Shown here: positions 1 through 13,744 of the stretch, piece by piece | How positions within the stretch are numbered: position 1 is the stretch's first letter | Layout of the letters: each line of letters opens with the position of its first letter | NCBI GenBank assembly: GCA_028583405.1 | Contig: CM053256.1 | Location: 23,533,325-23,597,324, forward strand | Reading direction: 5' to 3' | DNA: 64,000 nucleotides | From: Pogonophryne albipinna | Taxonomy: Eukaryota; Chordata; Actinopteri; Perciformes; Artedidraconidae | The notes under the pieces: model-generated | Seen by the model: only the letters and a program-made list of their open reading frames with translations | Told to the model about the DNA's origin: nothing | Databases searched by the model: none | Made by a program: the position numbers and the translations under genes

Positions 1-1403
1 CGGCACTTCAGCTTTAGTCGTGACTCGTGGCTCTGTTCCATTCATGTGTCCCAGTAAGCCATCTCAGTGTGACCGTGAACAGCATGAACAATAAACCTTT
101 TTCACAGCAGACATTTTGACTTGTCTTAGTACCAAAAGCAGAGGTGACACACATTTAGCTAACCATGGTTCAGTATGTGTCCCTGTAAGTAATGATAATG
201 AGCCAGCATGCATCTTACAAGGTGCATGAAGCAGCTCTCCTAAATAGAATACAGCAATTTTTCAATGTTATCAACTACACCCGTGCTTTTCCTGCTGTGA
301 CAAGCCAAAATGTCTGCTGTGGACAGGGGGTAGCTTGGAGTTGCTATAGCTACTCCAACAATTGGCCTAGCAACGGCTTAGCAACCCCATTGTTTTGTTA
401 TGAAAATGTATCTATATTTATACACATTCCGCGAGATCTATCAGGGGTGTGGTGATGAGGTTAAATGCCACAGCATGCCAGTTGAAACAGTGAACGATCG
501 CTATTGTGTACTTGTACGCTTAGGGTGTAATGGTAATATACAAACATATTGTAGGAGCACAGAAACAGTGTTCAAATTCTGCTTTTACAAACTTATTTTG
601 GTTGTGCTTACCTTGCAAAGTAATGTTATAAGTGTCAAAGGAATGTTTTAATGTAAATATTAATGATAATATTGTAGCGTGTCCAAGTTAATAGTTATTT
701 CAGTTATCAGATGTGCACAGTTTAGTACATCTGTAAAGTTATTTAGGCAATGTTGTTGGTGGGAGTTAGGGAGAGACCGCCCCTTCCAGGTGTGTGTGTG
801 TGTGTTTTCGGATGTGTGTGGAGGGAGTACGAGACGGTAGGAGTTGTCTTCGAGTGTGGGGAAAAGTCATAATGAGTGTTATTGATTGGTTCTGTAAGGC
901 GTGGCTGTAGCCGTCAATACCAGAAAATAAAGAGAACGTTTTCAACATTGAAGGTTCGTGATCTGTGACCTTGAATAGCGGTGAACGCTACAATATGAAC
1001 AGGCTCGTGCTTGGCCCACTGGTATTGTTTGTTTATTTATTTTTAAAAATTAACTAGCAACACCGTGCTGTCATATAGCAACTGCTAAGCTACTGCAGCA
1101 AACAAATCCTGGCGCCGCCCATGGCTGTGGACAAGGTTCGTACCACGAACCTGAAAATGAGGAAGCTAAGTGGAAATTACATTTCTAATTGCATTTTTAG
1201 ACTAAAGTAATCACAGTTGTACTAGCAGCTGTGTGGAAAAAAAACTTCAGATTGACAGCAACCTAGTAATTTAGAAGGCTGTAAATCGCCATGGTACATT
1301 AACAGACTAGTGTTAATAGGAACATTCAAATTGAATACAGTTGATATTACGTGTTCTTATAAAGCTAGGAACTATCAAAATGTCAGCGAAAAATAAAAGT
1401 CTA

Positions 1404-1845
1404 TGACTGCAGTCAATCATGACCAAAAGAACGAGATCGCGGATACAAGCGGCCGAGATGGGTTTTCTCCGCAGGGTGGCTGGCGTCTCCCTAGGGATAA
1501 GGTGAGAAGTTCAGTCATCAGGGAGGGACTCGGAGTTGAACCGCTCCTCCTTCGCGTCAAAAGGAGCCAGTTGAGGTGGTTCGGGCACCTAGTTAGGATG
1601 CCACCTGGGCGCCTCCCTAGGGAGGTGTTCCAGGCACGTCCAGCTGGGAAGAGACCGAGGGGTAGACCTAGGACCAGGTGGAGGGATTATATCTCTTCGC
1701 TGGCCTGGGAGCGCCTTGGGATCCCCCAGTCAGAGCTGGTTGATGTCGCCAGGGAAAAGAAAGTTTGGGGCTCTCTGCTGGAACTGCTACCCCCGCGACC
1801 CGACCACGGATAAGCGGAAGAAGATGGATGGATGGATGGATGGCT
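1404..1845 (+). mobile_element. 5'-truncated RTE/Rex3-like LINE, 3' end
   Basis: The frame encodes REGLGVEPLLLRVKRSQLRW, then FGHLVRMPPGRLPREVFQAR and RGRPRTRWRDYISSLAWERL. This is the well-known C-terminal segment of abundant fish RTE-type LINEs. It ends near the stop at 1811-1813 and is followed by a (GGAT)n-type tail (ATGGATGGATGGATGG, about 1824-1843). Reverse transcriptase and endonuclease are missing. Confidence 0.8.
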
Positions 1846-3183
1846 GCAGTCAAAATCCAATTTAATGTACTGCATACTATATGCAATCTGTTTGAACATG
1901 CTCACTAAATTGCCAATTAACTATGTCAGCTAGGACAGAGCTACTGCTAAATCACAAATGTAAACCAGCATAACCTCTTCCACTTAAATTGATATTGATC
2001 ATTATCATTTTAAGGCAGATTCAAATGAGTAAATATTTTTAAATGTGTTTTTACAGTGCAATTATATGCTTCTGCACTCTTAACTGTACTTTGTCGTCAC
2101 TTGTCCCTGGTCAACATAGAAACATGGTGGTGCAACATAGTGGACCCGCTCCGTACGTAGATACAAAGGTATCATAAACAAAACACAATTACCAAGTATC
2201 AATTTGCATACTGCCATTTTTCTATTGGCTGTTTTGATCACATAACTGCGTCAGAATGCAAAGTAAGGCAAAATGCACTATAACTACCCGAATGGTTCAC
2301 CCAAAAGGTTGTGTAGAACGCTGCACAATTTACACTGTCAATGATCGCCATTTTAGCTACGGAACGTGGCACATCATATTTCTATTGCGGCTGAAAACAG
2401 CACTATACAGGGTTCTTACACCTTTTTACACCAAGTCAAATTCAAGCACTTTTCAAGCATTTTCAAGGTGCATTTTCAAGCATCTTACAGCTGTTGTAAA
2501 TTACATATTTATATGCACATACTTATACTCAAATGATTATTTTCCTACCTCACATTAAATCAGATGTTCTTTATGATATAAACAACCAAAAGTGTGTTTC
2601 ATAATAGATGAAACATGAGGATGAAAAATTAAAGAAAAGAAAACTAAGTTTAATATTTCAAAAGGAGTGACCCATCTGTACGTAGACTGGGCATCCCATA
2701 TAACCTGGCTGAGCCAATATAAAACAATCAGCCAAATAAATGTTCAATACATTATTGATTACTATTTTTGAGGTACTTTTAGGTTGGCAGTAAACATTAG
2801 TCATACGTAAAAGGTGTACTTCTACTCCACTACATGTATTAATACCTTTAGTTACTTTACAGATGTGGATGAATGATGTGAAATATAATCAAGTGTTAAA
2901 TCAGACTTTAGTTCCAACTGGAGTAAATCCACAAGCTTCCCTGCAGAATACAAAGTCATTCAAACTAGCTGCACCTTTACCAGCTTTGAGAACACTTTCA
3001 TGATCAATCATTATAAAACATATCATATATATTATTCTGAAATGGACCAATCTGCACAACGACTACTTTTACTGTCGCTACTTTATTTTCACGAAATAAA
3101 TGTAATCTATTGATTCGTGTTCACCAACACGATTTCCCCCTTTTTTTCGTGTCACACAGAACGATTTTAAAGCAATGTATTTC

Positions 3184-3939
3184 TATTGGTAGTGTGTTTC
3201 GTGCCTGCGTCTTTTTGTCCGGTCGGGTCTTGGAAGACCGGATGCTGTGGTTCATAAAAACATGTGCTTACTCAATAACAAGCCACGATTATTGTTTTTA
3301 TTTTAAATCGTATAATGTCGGGCTTTTTTTGCCGTCTGTGGGTAAAAGAAATGGGACTCAGAGCCTCAGAATACTGAAATCTGTATATATTTTTTTCCTT
3401 CTAATTTGTTATTATTTGTGACCCGCTCTATCGAAATCAGTCAAAAGTCGCAACGGCTCATTTAAATAATAAACGTGGATTTGTGTAAAAAAACTAGTTT
3501 GTCAGGATTCGGGTGTTTTGTTTGATTTTAAATAAACAAAGTCTTGGCTTTCAGGATATGAAACTGTTATTGCCAAAATCTCACGATAAATACATTTTTA
3601 AAGCTTGTAAAGGGAAGAAGAGGCACCTCTCAATTCGCACCCTGCTCTTCCGCAGCGCCGCTCCCCCTCCCTCCGCTGAAATTATGAAGTAAAGGTGTAT
3701 AGTAATCATAGATAACACCGCAGGGTCCGGGACAGTTTGTTTTCATCTGTTTTCAAATAAACAAAGTATTGGCTTTGAGAATATTAAACTTGTTTGGGCA
3801 AATTCAGATGATAAATACAACTTTGAAGCGGAGAATGGAGTAATTTAACGTCACAGCAAGCACAACAATCCGGTCAATGTGACTGATTTCGATAGAGCAA
3901 GTCACATTTGGTTTAGGCACGAAACATACTACCAGTACA
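3184..3939. mobile_element. inverted-repeat element
   Basis: TATTGGTAGTGTGTTTCGTG (about 3184) pairs with the complement of CACGAAACATACTACCAGTA (3918-3937). A second pair is GTGACCCGCTCTATCGAAAT (3419) and ATTTCGATAGAGCAAGTCAC (3887-3906). Two related AT-rich segments containing AAATAAACAAAGTNTTGGCT (about 3530 and 3755) lie between them. Confidence 0.6.
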
Positions 3940-4447
3940 GGGCTCGACATTATAAATGGCCCGCTGGCCCGGAAGCACTATTTAGACACCCCGGGCCAGC
4001 ATAACGTACTTTCCACTTGCCCACTCGGGCCACTAAAAATATTGCTTTAAAAAAAATGTTTCCTGTGGTATTGGTATTTTGACTAGCAATTTATTTAAAT
4101 TGTTTCGTTTATCAACGCTACAACATAGCGTTCCGTGAGTCGGTTGTCGTTGTTGGGGGAAAAGCAAACAGCTGTTTGCTGCGGAGCGCAGCGCGAGCAG
4201 GCTCCCGTGAGCGGGAGCAGGCTCCCGTGAGCGGGAGCGCGCTCCTTCACTACAGACTATCGCGCCACCTAACCATTCGCCAAAATGTTTTTAATACCAG
4301 CGGTAACCGGCCAAGCACCGGGCAAAAAACAATCTTCAAATAAAAGAAAGTCACCGGAGGAGTTAAAGGAGAGTGACAGGGAGCATGAGAAGAAGAGGGA
4401 GAGAACGTTTCAGCCAGCTTGATCGATGGAGTTGGCTTCTAGTGGTG

Positions 4448-4683
4448 CAGTGACGCGTCCTAAAACCCTTTTATAATCTATAGATTAGATTTATTATTCG
4501 AAAATTATAAAAGTAGGGTAGACATGTGGAGATTATCCGGCTGAACAAAACGTGCATTTATCAAACAGGTTCGTTTTCCACAGACCTTATTTCCAGCTAT
4601 TTTCCAAAACCCTGTGGAGAAATCCCATTGCTTTTTGTCGAGGGAACCAGCAGCTTACTTCCTGGTTTTAGGACGCGTCACTG
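4448..4683. mobile_element. 236-bp MITE with 20-bp perfect TIRs
   Basis: The left TIR is CAGTGACGCGTCCTAAAACC and the right end is its reverse complement, GGTTTTAGGACGCGTCACTG. No clear target duplication. Confidence 0.8.
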
Positions 4684-5752
4684 GCTGCACCTCTCAATAT
4701 GATGCCAATATAAACAAGGTCTTCTGTCTGCTCTGTACATCAATGCCGACCTATGCTGACAAGTAAGTGAAGAGTAGAAAATATAAAAGGTATTGGCGAA
4801 ATGTCCCAGCAGTTTAGGATAATGAAGGTTCTAATCTAATCTATTACAAAGCCATTACATTTCTAACTCCTAATGACAGGAAGGCAGAACGTGCATTATA
4901 CAAATAATAATACTCCTAATAATAGCAGACATTTTTTAACAATGACCACAATATCATTATTTTAATAAACCAAATATGAACAATTGAGGAAAATGAGGAA
5001 GAACTGATGATTCAAATGTTGTAGTACAAGTAGTAATGTAGTTAGCGCATAAATTACTATTGCAACAAATGTGTTAATTTTCTTCATTATTAGTCGAATG
5101 CTGTGAGACTGGGTTTAATTACAACAGTGAGGGCTTCATCCTCTGAACACCACAGGATGGCGACTGTAACGCACATATTAACGTAGGTACGCTCCTCTGA
5201 AATGATTGTCCCCTGCAATTATTATTATCCCTCATCGAGTTCGCTATTCAGCTTGCTAACGTTAGCCTAATCTAAAATGCTCTACTACGGCGTACCTTTC
5301 ATGTGGCTCGTCAGCGCAGACTCTCCCATCGTAATTTTTTGCACACTTTGCAGGAGGCTACTCGTGGGATTGACCCTCGTCTTAGCCATGGCTTGTATTT
5401 GTCCTCGGCTAGCCAATGCTCGTTGAAACTGCAACCTCCTGGCATACTGTCATCTATCACTCTCATCAGAATGCCCAGGTCATACGTAACAAAAACATTT
5501 GCAGGTCACGCGCATAGCGCGGGAAGGCCGGAGCGGGGCTGTTTTATGTACAAGCGAAGCAATTAAGCGCGCTCCGACTTCTTTATTTTCTTTTAATCTA
5601 AAAAGCGAAGTAAAGCATTTACAATTTCAAGCACTTTATCCCAAATTCAAGCACCATTCCCAAAATTCAAGCACTTTTCAAACCTTGAAAACACCTCGTA
5701 CTATTTCAAGCATTTTCAAGGATTTCCAGCACCCGTACGAACCCTGACTATA

Positions 5753-8526
5753 CCAATGAAAAATGTTAGACACTTGGGCTGTTTTCGTGGTTTAATACAT
5801 TTGCCACTATACTGTGGCGGAAAAGAACCCACTGTTGATTTTATTGTGTAATTGAGCAGTGTGTCGTGATTTTCTACTGCGTATAATGCCATTGCTAGCT
5901 TGCTAGCTAGATGACAGCGTTGATAGTCACTTCTGTTGAGGGCACAGCAGTCATGTGCACGGTGTCCTATATGGCGGTGTACTAAAGGACAAGGAAGTCC
6001 CCAAATTGAGACACAGCAAATTATTCTTAGTTTCACCTGACTACACAATTACAAAAACACAATTATGAAAATCATAATTCTCCTAATACATCCCCTTTAA
6101 TACTCCACCCTGGCTCTTGAAATGATACAGAGGTGATTGTGAATGCTACTGCCAATTGCCCTTCTCAAGTAGGCTTTTGGTCACCTGAGTCTTCCAAAGC
6201 CACCAGTAGGAAAACCCTAGCTCACGACACCCACACGCTGTTCCTCTGTCTCACATCTTCACATTGTGTCTAACAGATCCAACTCTCCGAGCTTCCAGGC
6301 TGCAACCCCACTCCGTGGTAGCCTTCCCTTTCCGACAGTTTATTTTTTCATCTCCGGTAATTCTGGATGGCTCTGTGATCACATTACCTCCCTGCCCTCT
6401 ACCGCCCATAACACAAGCTTCTACCATCAGGAAGTGTTCAAGTGTGTCAATGTATCACACTGTGTTCACTCTGTAACAGCTTCCACCACCAGTCCTGTGT
6501 CTGGGTCGCTCTGTAGCCTTCTCCATTTCAGCAAAGCCTAATTTATCCCACGCCCACCTCTGTCATGTTGTTGCTTAGGAAAACAACAATACTGTTTTTC
6601 ATTGTACCACAATGTGTAAGACAAAGAAGAGGAACAATTTGTTATCCCCAGGGCTCATGGTGTGAGAGCAAAACTATAGTGAGCGTTTAAAAGTGTGACA
6701 CACAATACCTTACAACAAAAAAGACAAGTCTACTTTAGATGGGTTAATAACAATGGCAATCTGGTGTAATGGAGCACATTGCAAACTCCTCTTCTTCTAA
6801 GGTGACATACAGACTAATTTCAGCTTTGATATCGTCTACACGAAAGATCACAGCATGATAGCGAAATACAAATTAGTTAAGAGAGTCTGCTTTGTTGTTA
6901 GAGTAAACCAACAGATTCTCTTCTTATTAAGGGCTGTACCAAATAGTTCAAAGCTTCATTCAAATAAGTTATTTTCAGTTTGAACACAGTGTTCATGTAG
7001 AATATGCAGATATAGATGGAACTACACTTGTATCCAACTTTTTCTCAAGTGATAAGCAGAGACTGGATTTCCTTATACTAGAACAATTAGAAAACATTTT
7101 CCCTTTTCACATGCTTTACATGATTTACTGTTAGCAACATGGCTAATGTTAGCAGCCTGGCTAACGTTACTAACTACAGCAAGAAATAACCGTAAGAATC
7201 TTAAAGAACTACAAACCCCTATCTTATAGCCTTAATAAGAGCAGAGGAAAAAAACCCGCATTCAACATACTGCAAGTAGGCAGGTTTTGTTACTTACTGA
7301 TCTAGATAAGTAGAAAGAAAGGTTTTTATCGCTCTCCTCCTTTGCGTTCTTTGTAGAGTTTCTTAAGAAAACACTTTCCCGGTTGTTCCTCTAAATATAG
7401 AAACTGTACGTTGTTTTTTGGATTTGTTCGCTATTTTGTTGACCTGCCTTTTAGGGAAATTCTCTCTGACAATGATGCAGTGTATATGTCTAAGGCTTTT
7501 ATTGTGAAAGGGAAATTGCTTTGTAAAGCATGTTTAAGTGCTGCAGTGATGAAGTATGCATGGCTGTGCATCTACCCCGCTAAAAGTCTTGCGTCGGCGT
7601 TTTTGTGTAGCCTTTTTTAGTCACTTTGTTATGACTCATAGAAGATTCGGAATCTGAGTGGGGTAAGAACTGACTGACAGAGAACATAACGTTCAAATCT
7701 CTTAGACTTGTGTTAAGTACAAACTTTATTTCAGGCTTCTAACCACAAACACGTTCAAAAACCATTGACTTCGAGACAAGGGTTCCGAAAAAGTTATTTC
7801 CACATTTTAGGACTCGTTTCTGCACCACTCGATTGGGAGCCAACCTAAACGCAGTTGGTGTCCAATCAAACATGTACTTCTTCTTTTTCTTCTTCAATAC
7901 AGTACTCCATCCTTTAAGTCTATACCCCCTGCCTTTCAAAAAAAAGCTGCTTCATGTGATGTGCAAGAACAGACATGCTTTTAAAAGGTTTTAAAAGTCC
8001 AGCCTTTGTAATGTTCAAGCAGATGGAAAACTTTTTAAAACCTGTTTAAGTGGTTGGAGTGACTTCCCTAAACTTTAGTGAGCATATAATGGTGCTAATT
8101 ACCTCTGTAACTATGTTCGGAGAATAGAGCTGTCAGCAAAGATATAACCCCCAATTTTCTAGTCAAATGGTTTTTCCATGGCAACTTGAGCTAAATTTAC
8201 ACATTTAGCACAATTGCAGGTGCATAGAAGCTGGAATACGGCTGAGAAAAGTAAAACCTTCTATTTGACCCACATAATCCCTAAAGGGAGGCTTTTTACT
8301 GAAAGCTCTAGATCATGAAATTAATTAAGGCGGGATAAAAACGCAGTCAAGCACTACTGAATAATGGATAAACACGGTCCTGTAAGTAAGAAGTAAGTGA
8401 GCGAGCGCTGTCTTAAGACAGACTGTTTTACAAACGAAGGAAATAGATTGGAAGACTCAAGACAAGATATCAGGGTGAGCATTTTTTGCCAACATAAAAA
8501 AATACGCCCGGGATTAACAAGCCTGA
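5753..8526. other. no gene recognised
   Basis: Downstream of ube3d exon 9 in ube3d orientation. Only short chance frames are present and I see no family signature. The missing last ube3d codons, if they exist, should lie here or further left; no acceptor followed by a VAFLK-like reading was found by eye. Confidence 0.5.
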
Positions 8527-8744
8527 CCCCTAGATTACACCGGGTCCGTCTGTGGCGCGTTACGGCCGCAAGGATCGCGGCCACTCTAGTCAATGGGTGC
8601 TATTCCACCAGACGCGCCGCGTTACGGCTCAGAAGCGTCCCGCCGCTGGGCTCCGCTCGAAATAGGATTGAAGTCCATTTTTCGACGCAGCCGTAAGGTA
8701 AGGTAAGGGCAGGCAGGAAGTGGAACGTTCAGAGCATATATAGC

Positions 8745-8783
<39 letters not shown>

Positions 8784-9151
8784 AACTAATTTTGCAGACC
8801 CTATCCCTCCGTAGTCTTTCAAGTAGGAGGAGAAATGCCAGCGTTCTCCTCCGGTTTACAGGCACTGTGTAAATTATATATATAGAATAATTATGATGAT
8901 GAATGCATTTTTTTACCACTAAAATACAGCAACACATCTTTGATTCATGTCGTTTGTAACTGGGATATTACAATTATTATTAACTTTGTCTGTACAAAGT
9001 AGCCTGTCCAGGAAATATGCCCAAATTAACAAATACTGCGAGCCGGCAGGCTTCTGAAACGCGCCCGGTAGGGTATGACGCCGGAGGAGGCCGGACCAAA
9101 ACCGCGGCACAGCCGTAGCGCGCCGCAGACATACCCGGTGGAATCTAGGGG
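8527..9151. mobile_element. 625-bp MITE with about 39-bp TIRs
   Basis: The left end is CCCCTAGATTACACCGGGTC and the right end, read inverted, is CCCCTAGATTCCACCGGGTA. Similarity continues through GTCTGYGGCGCG. Inside is a (TA)n(CA)n tract (8745-8782). It lies just downstream of ube3d exon 9, and its right TIR contains the stop codon used if exon 9 is not spliced. Confidence 0.8.
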
Positions 9152-9328
9152 TTAGTCATCTGTTGCCCGTAACATAGTAACCGTCTCACCTCATAGGACC
9201 TCATGCGACGCATCGACGCAGGAAGTGTGGAGTTGCTGTCCTCTAGCACTTGCAGCAGCTCCTCACACACCTTCAGCGGCAGCACCACAGCATGTCCAAT
9301 GGCGTTGGCCTCCCAACTATCTGCAATG
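9145..9328 (-). CDS. ube3d: ube3d coding exon 9 (3' end ambiguous)
   Basis: The acceptor is GTTTTTCAG|CATTGC. It encodes IADSWEANAIGHAVVLPLKV, then CEELLQVLEDSNSTLPASMR and RMRSYE, matching the UBE3D C terminus. At 9190 a consensus donor GAG|GTGAGA lies where human UBE3D splices to its last few codons. No convincing terminal exon was found in 1-9144. If the donor is ignored, the frame adds VRRLLCYGQQMTNP and stops at 9145-9147, inside the terminal repeat of a MITE. Confidence 0.8.
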
Positions 9329-11373
9329 CTGAAAAACACACACAGAGTTCAGTGGGACAGATTTATAGTGACTGCCACAACATTATACAACCACGATCAT
9401 GACTAGAATAGCTGCTGTTAATCCCATGCTGTAGAATTTGCCCTGGTGCTTTAATTAAGTGGTCTTTAACTCTAAGCTGAACCAGATAAAGGGCGATACA
9501 TCAGGGTGGATTGATAGTGAGTGGGGCATTGCTACATGTGTGCGTAAAGCGAGAGGAAGAGGGCACTGAAAGGAGAAGAGGAAGAGTGATTGAGAGAAGG
9601 AAGATTAATGCTGTCAGTGTGGGGCGCCAATCCAGTTTGTTTCGGTGACATTTAGCCATCTGTGCAGTTCCCAAGGGGGAAAGGTCTTCTTAAAGTCTGA
9701 GCAGTTCTCCTTAAGGGAACATATCAGGAGGAGTAGGGTGGTAGTACTTAATCCATAGTAGATGTGTAGTCAGTGCAGAGAAACTGACATAAGTAATAGC
9801 ATGGAAGTTAACACCCAACGCACTTCCTGGAATAGGGTCCAGGAAGTGCGTTGGGTGTTGGAGCAAGTTTTCGTAGAGGCCAAACATTGATATTTCAACT
9901 TCTGTGTAGTTACGTGATGCCATTGGGCCCAAAAATACTTTTTCCAATTGACTTACATTGGGAAAAAGCCATCTGTAAATCAGATTGTACTATTTTTTCA
10001 CAGGTAAATCTAATTCTACTAGTCTGAACATTGGAGTAGTCCTAATTTAGACCTTATTATTGGTTCTTCAAAATGGATTAGTGGATTAGTTGCCCGTCAG
10101 AAAAGGCCTTGTACGTATTGACCAAAAGCAGTCTACATCATAGTTCTTGGTGTATGGAAATGTACCTAATGTTCTGTAGAAAACGGATTTGCCCATATGA
10201 TTTCCATTAGACTCAATTTCCATATCCATGAGACCTCATTTCACTTTGTACCAGACTGTGATGGTGCCTGAGACTTTCTCTCAACTCATAATCAAGTCCC
10301 TGCCATTAGTGACAAGCATAATCCACTTAGGCACTGGCTCACCAATTCTCCAGCCAATTATTGGTAGTTTTAACAACACACACTGCAACCTCCAGCTGCG
10401 GTAGACTGTAACCGACTGTATCCTGAATAAGAGGGCCATCATCCAGGGAATTCAGCTCCCCAGGCATAACATTTAATTTAAAAATGTCAGAGTTGAGTGA
10501 TGAAGGATGAATGGTAAATGATGTAGGGGGGAAATGGAAGTGTGAATAACACCAGCGTTTAGCTTTGCAAGGCTTCAGGGAAATGTCAAAAATAAGTTAA
10601 ATTAAAATAGAAGTCGTTGCTCAAACATGAAGCACCTAAATCAAAGACTATAGAACAATAAATACAGGGCGCCCTAAACAGTGGTCAGACAGGTTAGGTA
10701 TTAATGTATTGCAGACATATTAGTATGAGGTTTATGTAATGTATTCATGTAAAAATGTGAATTTGGCAGATACATTGTCAGATTTTCTAACACCCAATTC
10801 TGCAAAAAGTCGAACTAAAAATAAACAGCTCTCGGGTCTATAGAAGCCCTTTTTTGCTGATGTGCTGGAAAGCAAAAAAGATCCTGTATATCATTATAGT
10901 AAGAATTTCGCTCAAAATAATGACTAAGTATCACAAAACAATTACTTTGTTTCACAAAGCAATGGTCTAATATGACATAACAAACTAGTATTGTAAAAAA
11001 ATGTACTTGGTTTGACAAAATGATGACCTATTGTTACAAAAATAACGAGATAATGTCAAAAGATAATGACTTATTGCCAAAAAAATAACCTGGTATCTTA
11101 AAATAATGACAGATTCCTTAAAGAATGACTGAATATCACAATTAAAACAAATAATAACAGAGAACAATGACACAGTTTGTCAAAATGATGCTTGTTTGCA
11201 AACATAACGACTTAGTATTGTAAAAATAATGACTAAGTATTGCAAAATTAATGACCAAGTATGTAAAAAGTATTAACGTAGTTTTGCAAAATAATAACAT
11301 AGAAAGAAAATTAAGAGCTTTCTGGAAAAGGTTACTCAAAATTATGAGTCAAGGCACAAATGCACTGAAAGAC

Positions 11374-11409
<36 letters not shown>

Positions 11410-13706
11410 AGTAATTAACATATTAAGGAAGTGGACACCTAATTGTTTAGCTACTTGTTCAAAAATAATGAATGTCGTGATTAAAAACATTTGGTGCATG
11501 TTCGCCCATTTAAAATAATGTGTGCTTAAAAAAACAAGCCTGCGTACGGGCCTTCTGCGTCTAAAGTGAATACATGGTCATATATTTAGAGTCAATAGCC
11601 GCTTTCACACCAAGAACTTTGCCGTACTTAGTGCCAGCACTTAGTTCCCAGCACTTCCCGCATAGTTTCTCTTGCGTATAGCCCTTTCGTTTACACAAGG
11701 CCGTAACAAAACGATAGAAACGGACCCCGCAAACGATAACGGGTCCCAAGGAGGATAGATCTGCAAACGGAACGATCTGGGGGGTCAAACGGCTCCGTGT
11801 GTACGCCTCTATACGATCATTTTCTGATAACGATGAAATAGCCCCGCCTCCCTCTCCCCACTTCTCCTGCTCAGAGCAGTGTTAAATTTGGCATCTGTTT
11901 TTGATTTAGTCTTAGTCTTAGAAAATGGTTATTAGTTTTAGTCACATTTGAGTCATTCCTATCCTTCGTAGTTTTAGTCTAGTTTTAGTCGACGAAAACT
12001 CAAAACGTTTTAGTCAACTTTTAGTCGATGAAAAATTACATTTTAGTCAACTTTTAGTCAAAATGTTTTCTCTCTTTAAACCAATTCAGTTAGGCAAATA
12101 CAGGTTTCTGACATTGGAATCAAGGTGACAGCATCAAGTGTCGAAATTCGTAAAGCAACATTTCACTCTCTTAACACTTTACTTGTGTAATATCTAGGGA
12201 TGGGTATCGTTAAGGTTTTCTACGGTACTACTAGTCTTATCGATACTGCTTATCGATCCGGTACTTTAACGGTATTCTTGTATTTACTTTTTGTAATTTT
12301 TTAAAGGGAAAAACTAACAAATTGTTAACCGAATTAATGGTTTTATTTAAATGTGAAATAAATTAAATATATATAATTAAATAAAAATATTGTACTGTAC
12401 TTGAGTAAAATGTTGAGGTACTTTACTAGAGTATTTAAATGTTTTGCTACTGTGTACTTCTACTCCACTACAGTTCATAGGTAAATGGTGTACTTCTACT
12501 CCACTACATGTATTTAATACCTTTAGTTACTTTACAGATGTGGATGAATGATGTGAAAGTGTTAAATCAGACTTTAGTTTCACCTGGAGTAAATTCACAA
12601 GCTACCCTGCAGTATACAAAGTCCTTCAAACTAGCTGCACCTTTACCAGCTTTGAGAACACTTTAATGATCAATAATTATAAAACATATCATAGATATTA
12701 TTCTGAAATGGACCAATCTGCACAATGACTACTTTTACTGTCGCTACTTTAACTATATTTTGATGATGATACTTTTACTTGAGGAACTCAACTAACTACA
12801 AGATCTGAGTACTTCTCCCACCTCTGCACACCTGATGTGATAATGTTACTCGTAATTGGGGCAACAGAGCTACGAGTTAAGGAAGTGGAAAATTGTGCAT
12901 TTCTCCGACTGAATATGACGCCTTTTGGCCGGCTGTTTGGACAGACTACTCTACTCATGTCAACGCGATAACGCGAAAACACTAATGGCAAACGAGCTTT
13001 GTCCACATCGAGCCTTGTAGAGTGTCTCTATACTTCTGAACGCTCCGTCCCCGGCAGATCTCTGTGTGCCGCTGCCTGAGGTGGGGACTCGAGTCACATG
13101 ACTTGACTCGAGTCAGACTTGAGTCGCATATTTTTTGACTTGAGACTTGCTTGACTAACATTGATAAAAGACTTGACTTTGACTTGGTATTCATGCCTTG
13201 AGACTTGACTTAAGCTTGAGATAGATGACTTGAAAGGACTTGACTGTTTAAAATTAAATGTTTGTTTTTGTAGTGAGATATTACGTTTAGTTTTTTCGAA
13301 AAACATGATTATAGCACCATGCGCGCAAACCTGGCAACCCACTAGAAGGCAGGAGTCTCAGTTAACATGGCAGCGGCTAGCGTTACTCCAAAAATTGTGA
13401 AGTTTGGATTCAAGGATTATTTTGTCGATGACGGTAATAAGAAGAGAACAGCGGTATTCAGGGTCTGCAGCATAAAGATCAGTGACACGACCTCCACAAC
13501 ATCCAACTTCATTCGTCACCACAAAAAAAAACACAGAGAAAGGTGCGTGCATGTGTTGTGTTAGCTATAAAGCTAACGTTAAGTTTAAGCTACGTTAGAC
13601 TTGGTTTCAAATCGATTAAGCATTGCAAAGAGAAGACAAAACGGTAAATGAACACTAGAACCTCCAAGGGATTCATTTTGACTAACCCTGATACTGACGG
13701 GCTGTC

Positions 13707-13744
<38 letters not shown>

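Larger units (their letters stand above)
2408..5746. mobile_element. composite DNA transposon with CAGGGTTCKTAC ends, carrying nested MITEs
   Basis: The left end is CAGGGTTCTTACACC and the right end GTACGAACCCTG, with ACTATA on both outer flanks (2402-2407, 5747-5752). Inside both ends are repeats of TTCAAGCACTTTTCAAGC. The interior holds a palindromic MITE (4448-4683), an inverted-repeat element (about 3184-3939) and a fragment starting CAGGGCTCGACATTA at 3941. The latter includes a short basic reading GKKQSSNKRKSPEELKE near 4320, typical of hAT transposase N termini. Confidence 0.55.

Noticed and set aside
1668..1905. Minus-strand ORFs rich in HPSIH
   Set aside because: They are antisense to the LINE 3' end and its GGAT tail.
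9810..9859. microRNA gene
   Set aside because: The pairing is perfect with a tiny loop and there is no recognised seed or family. It is better described as a recent inverted repeat unless small RNAs are found.
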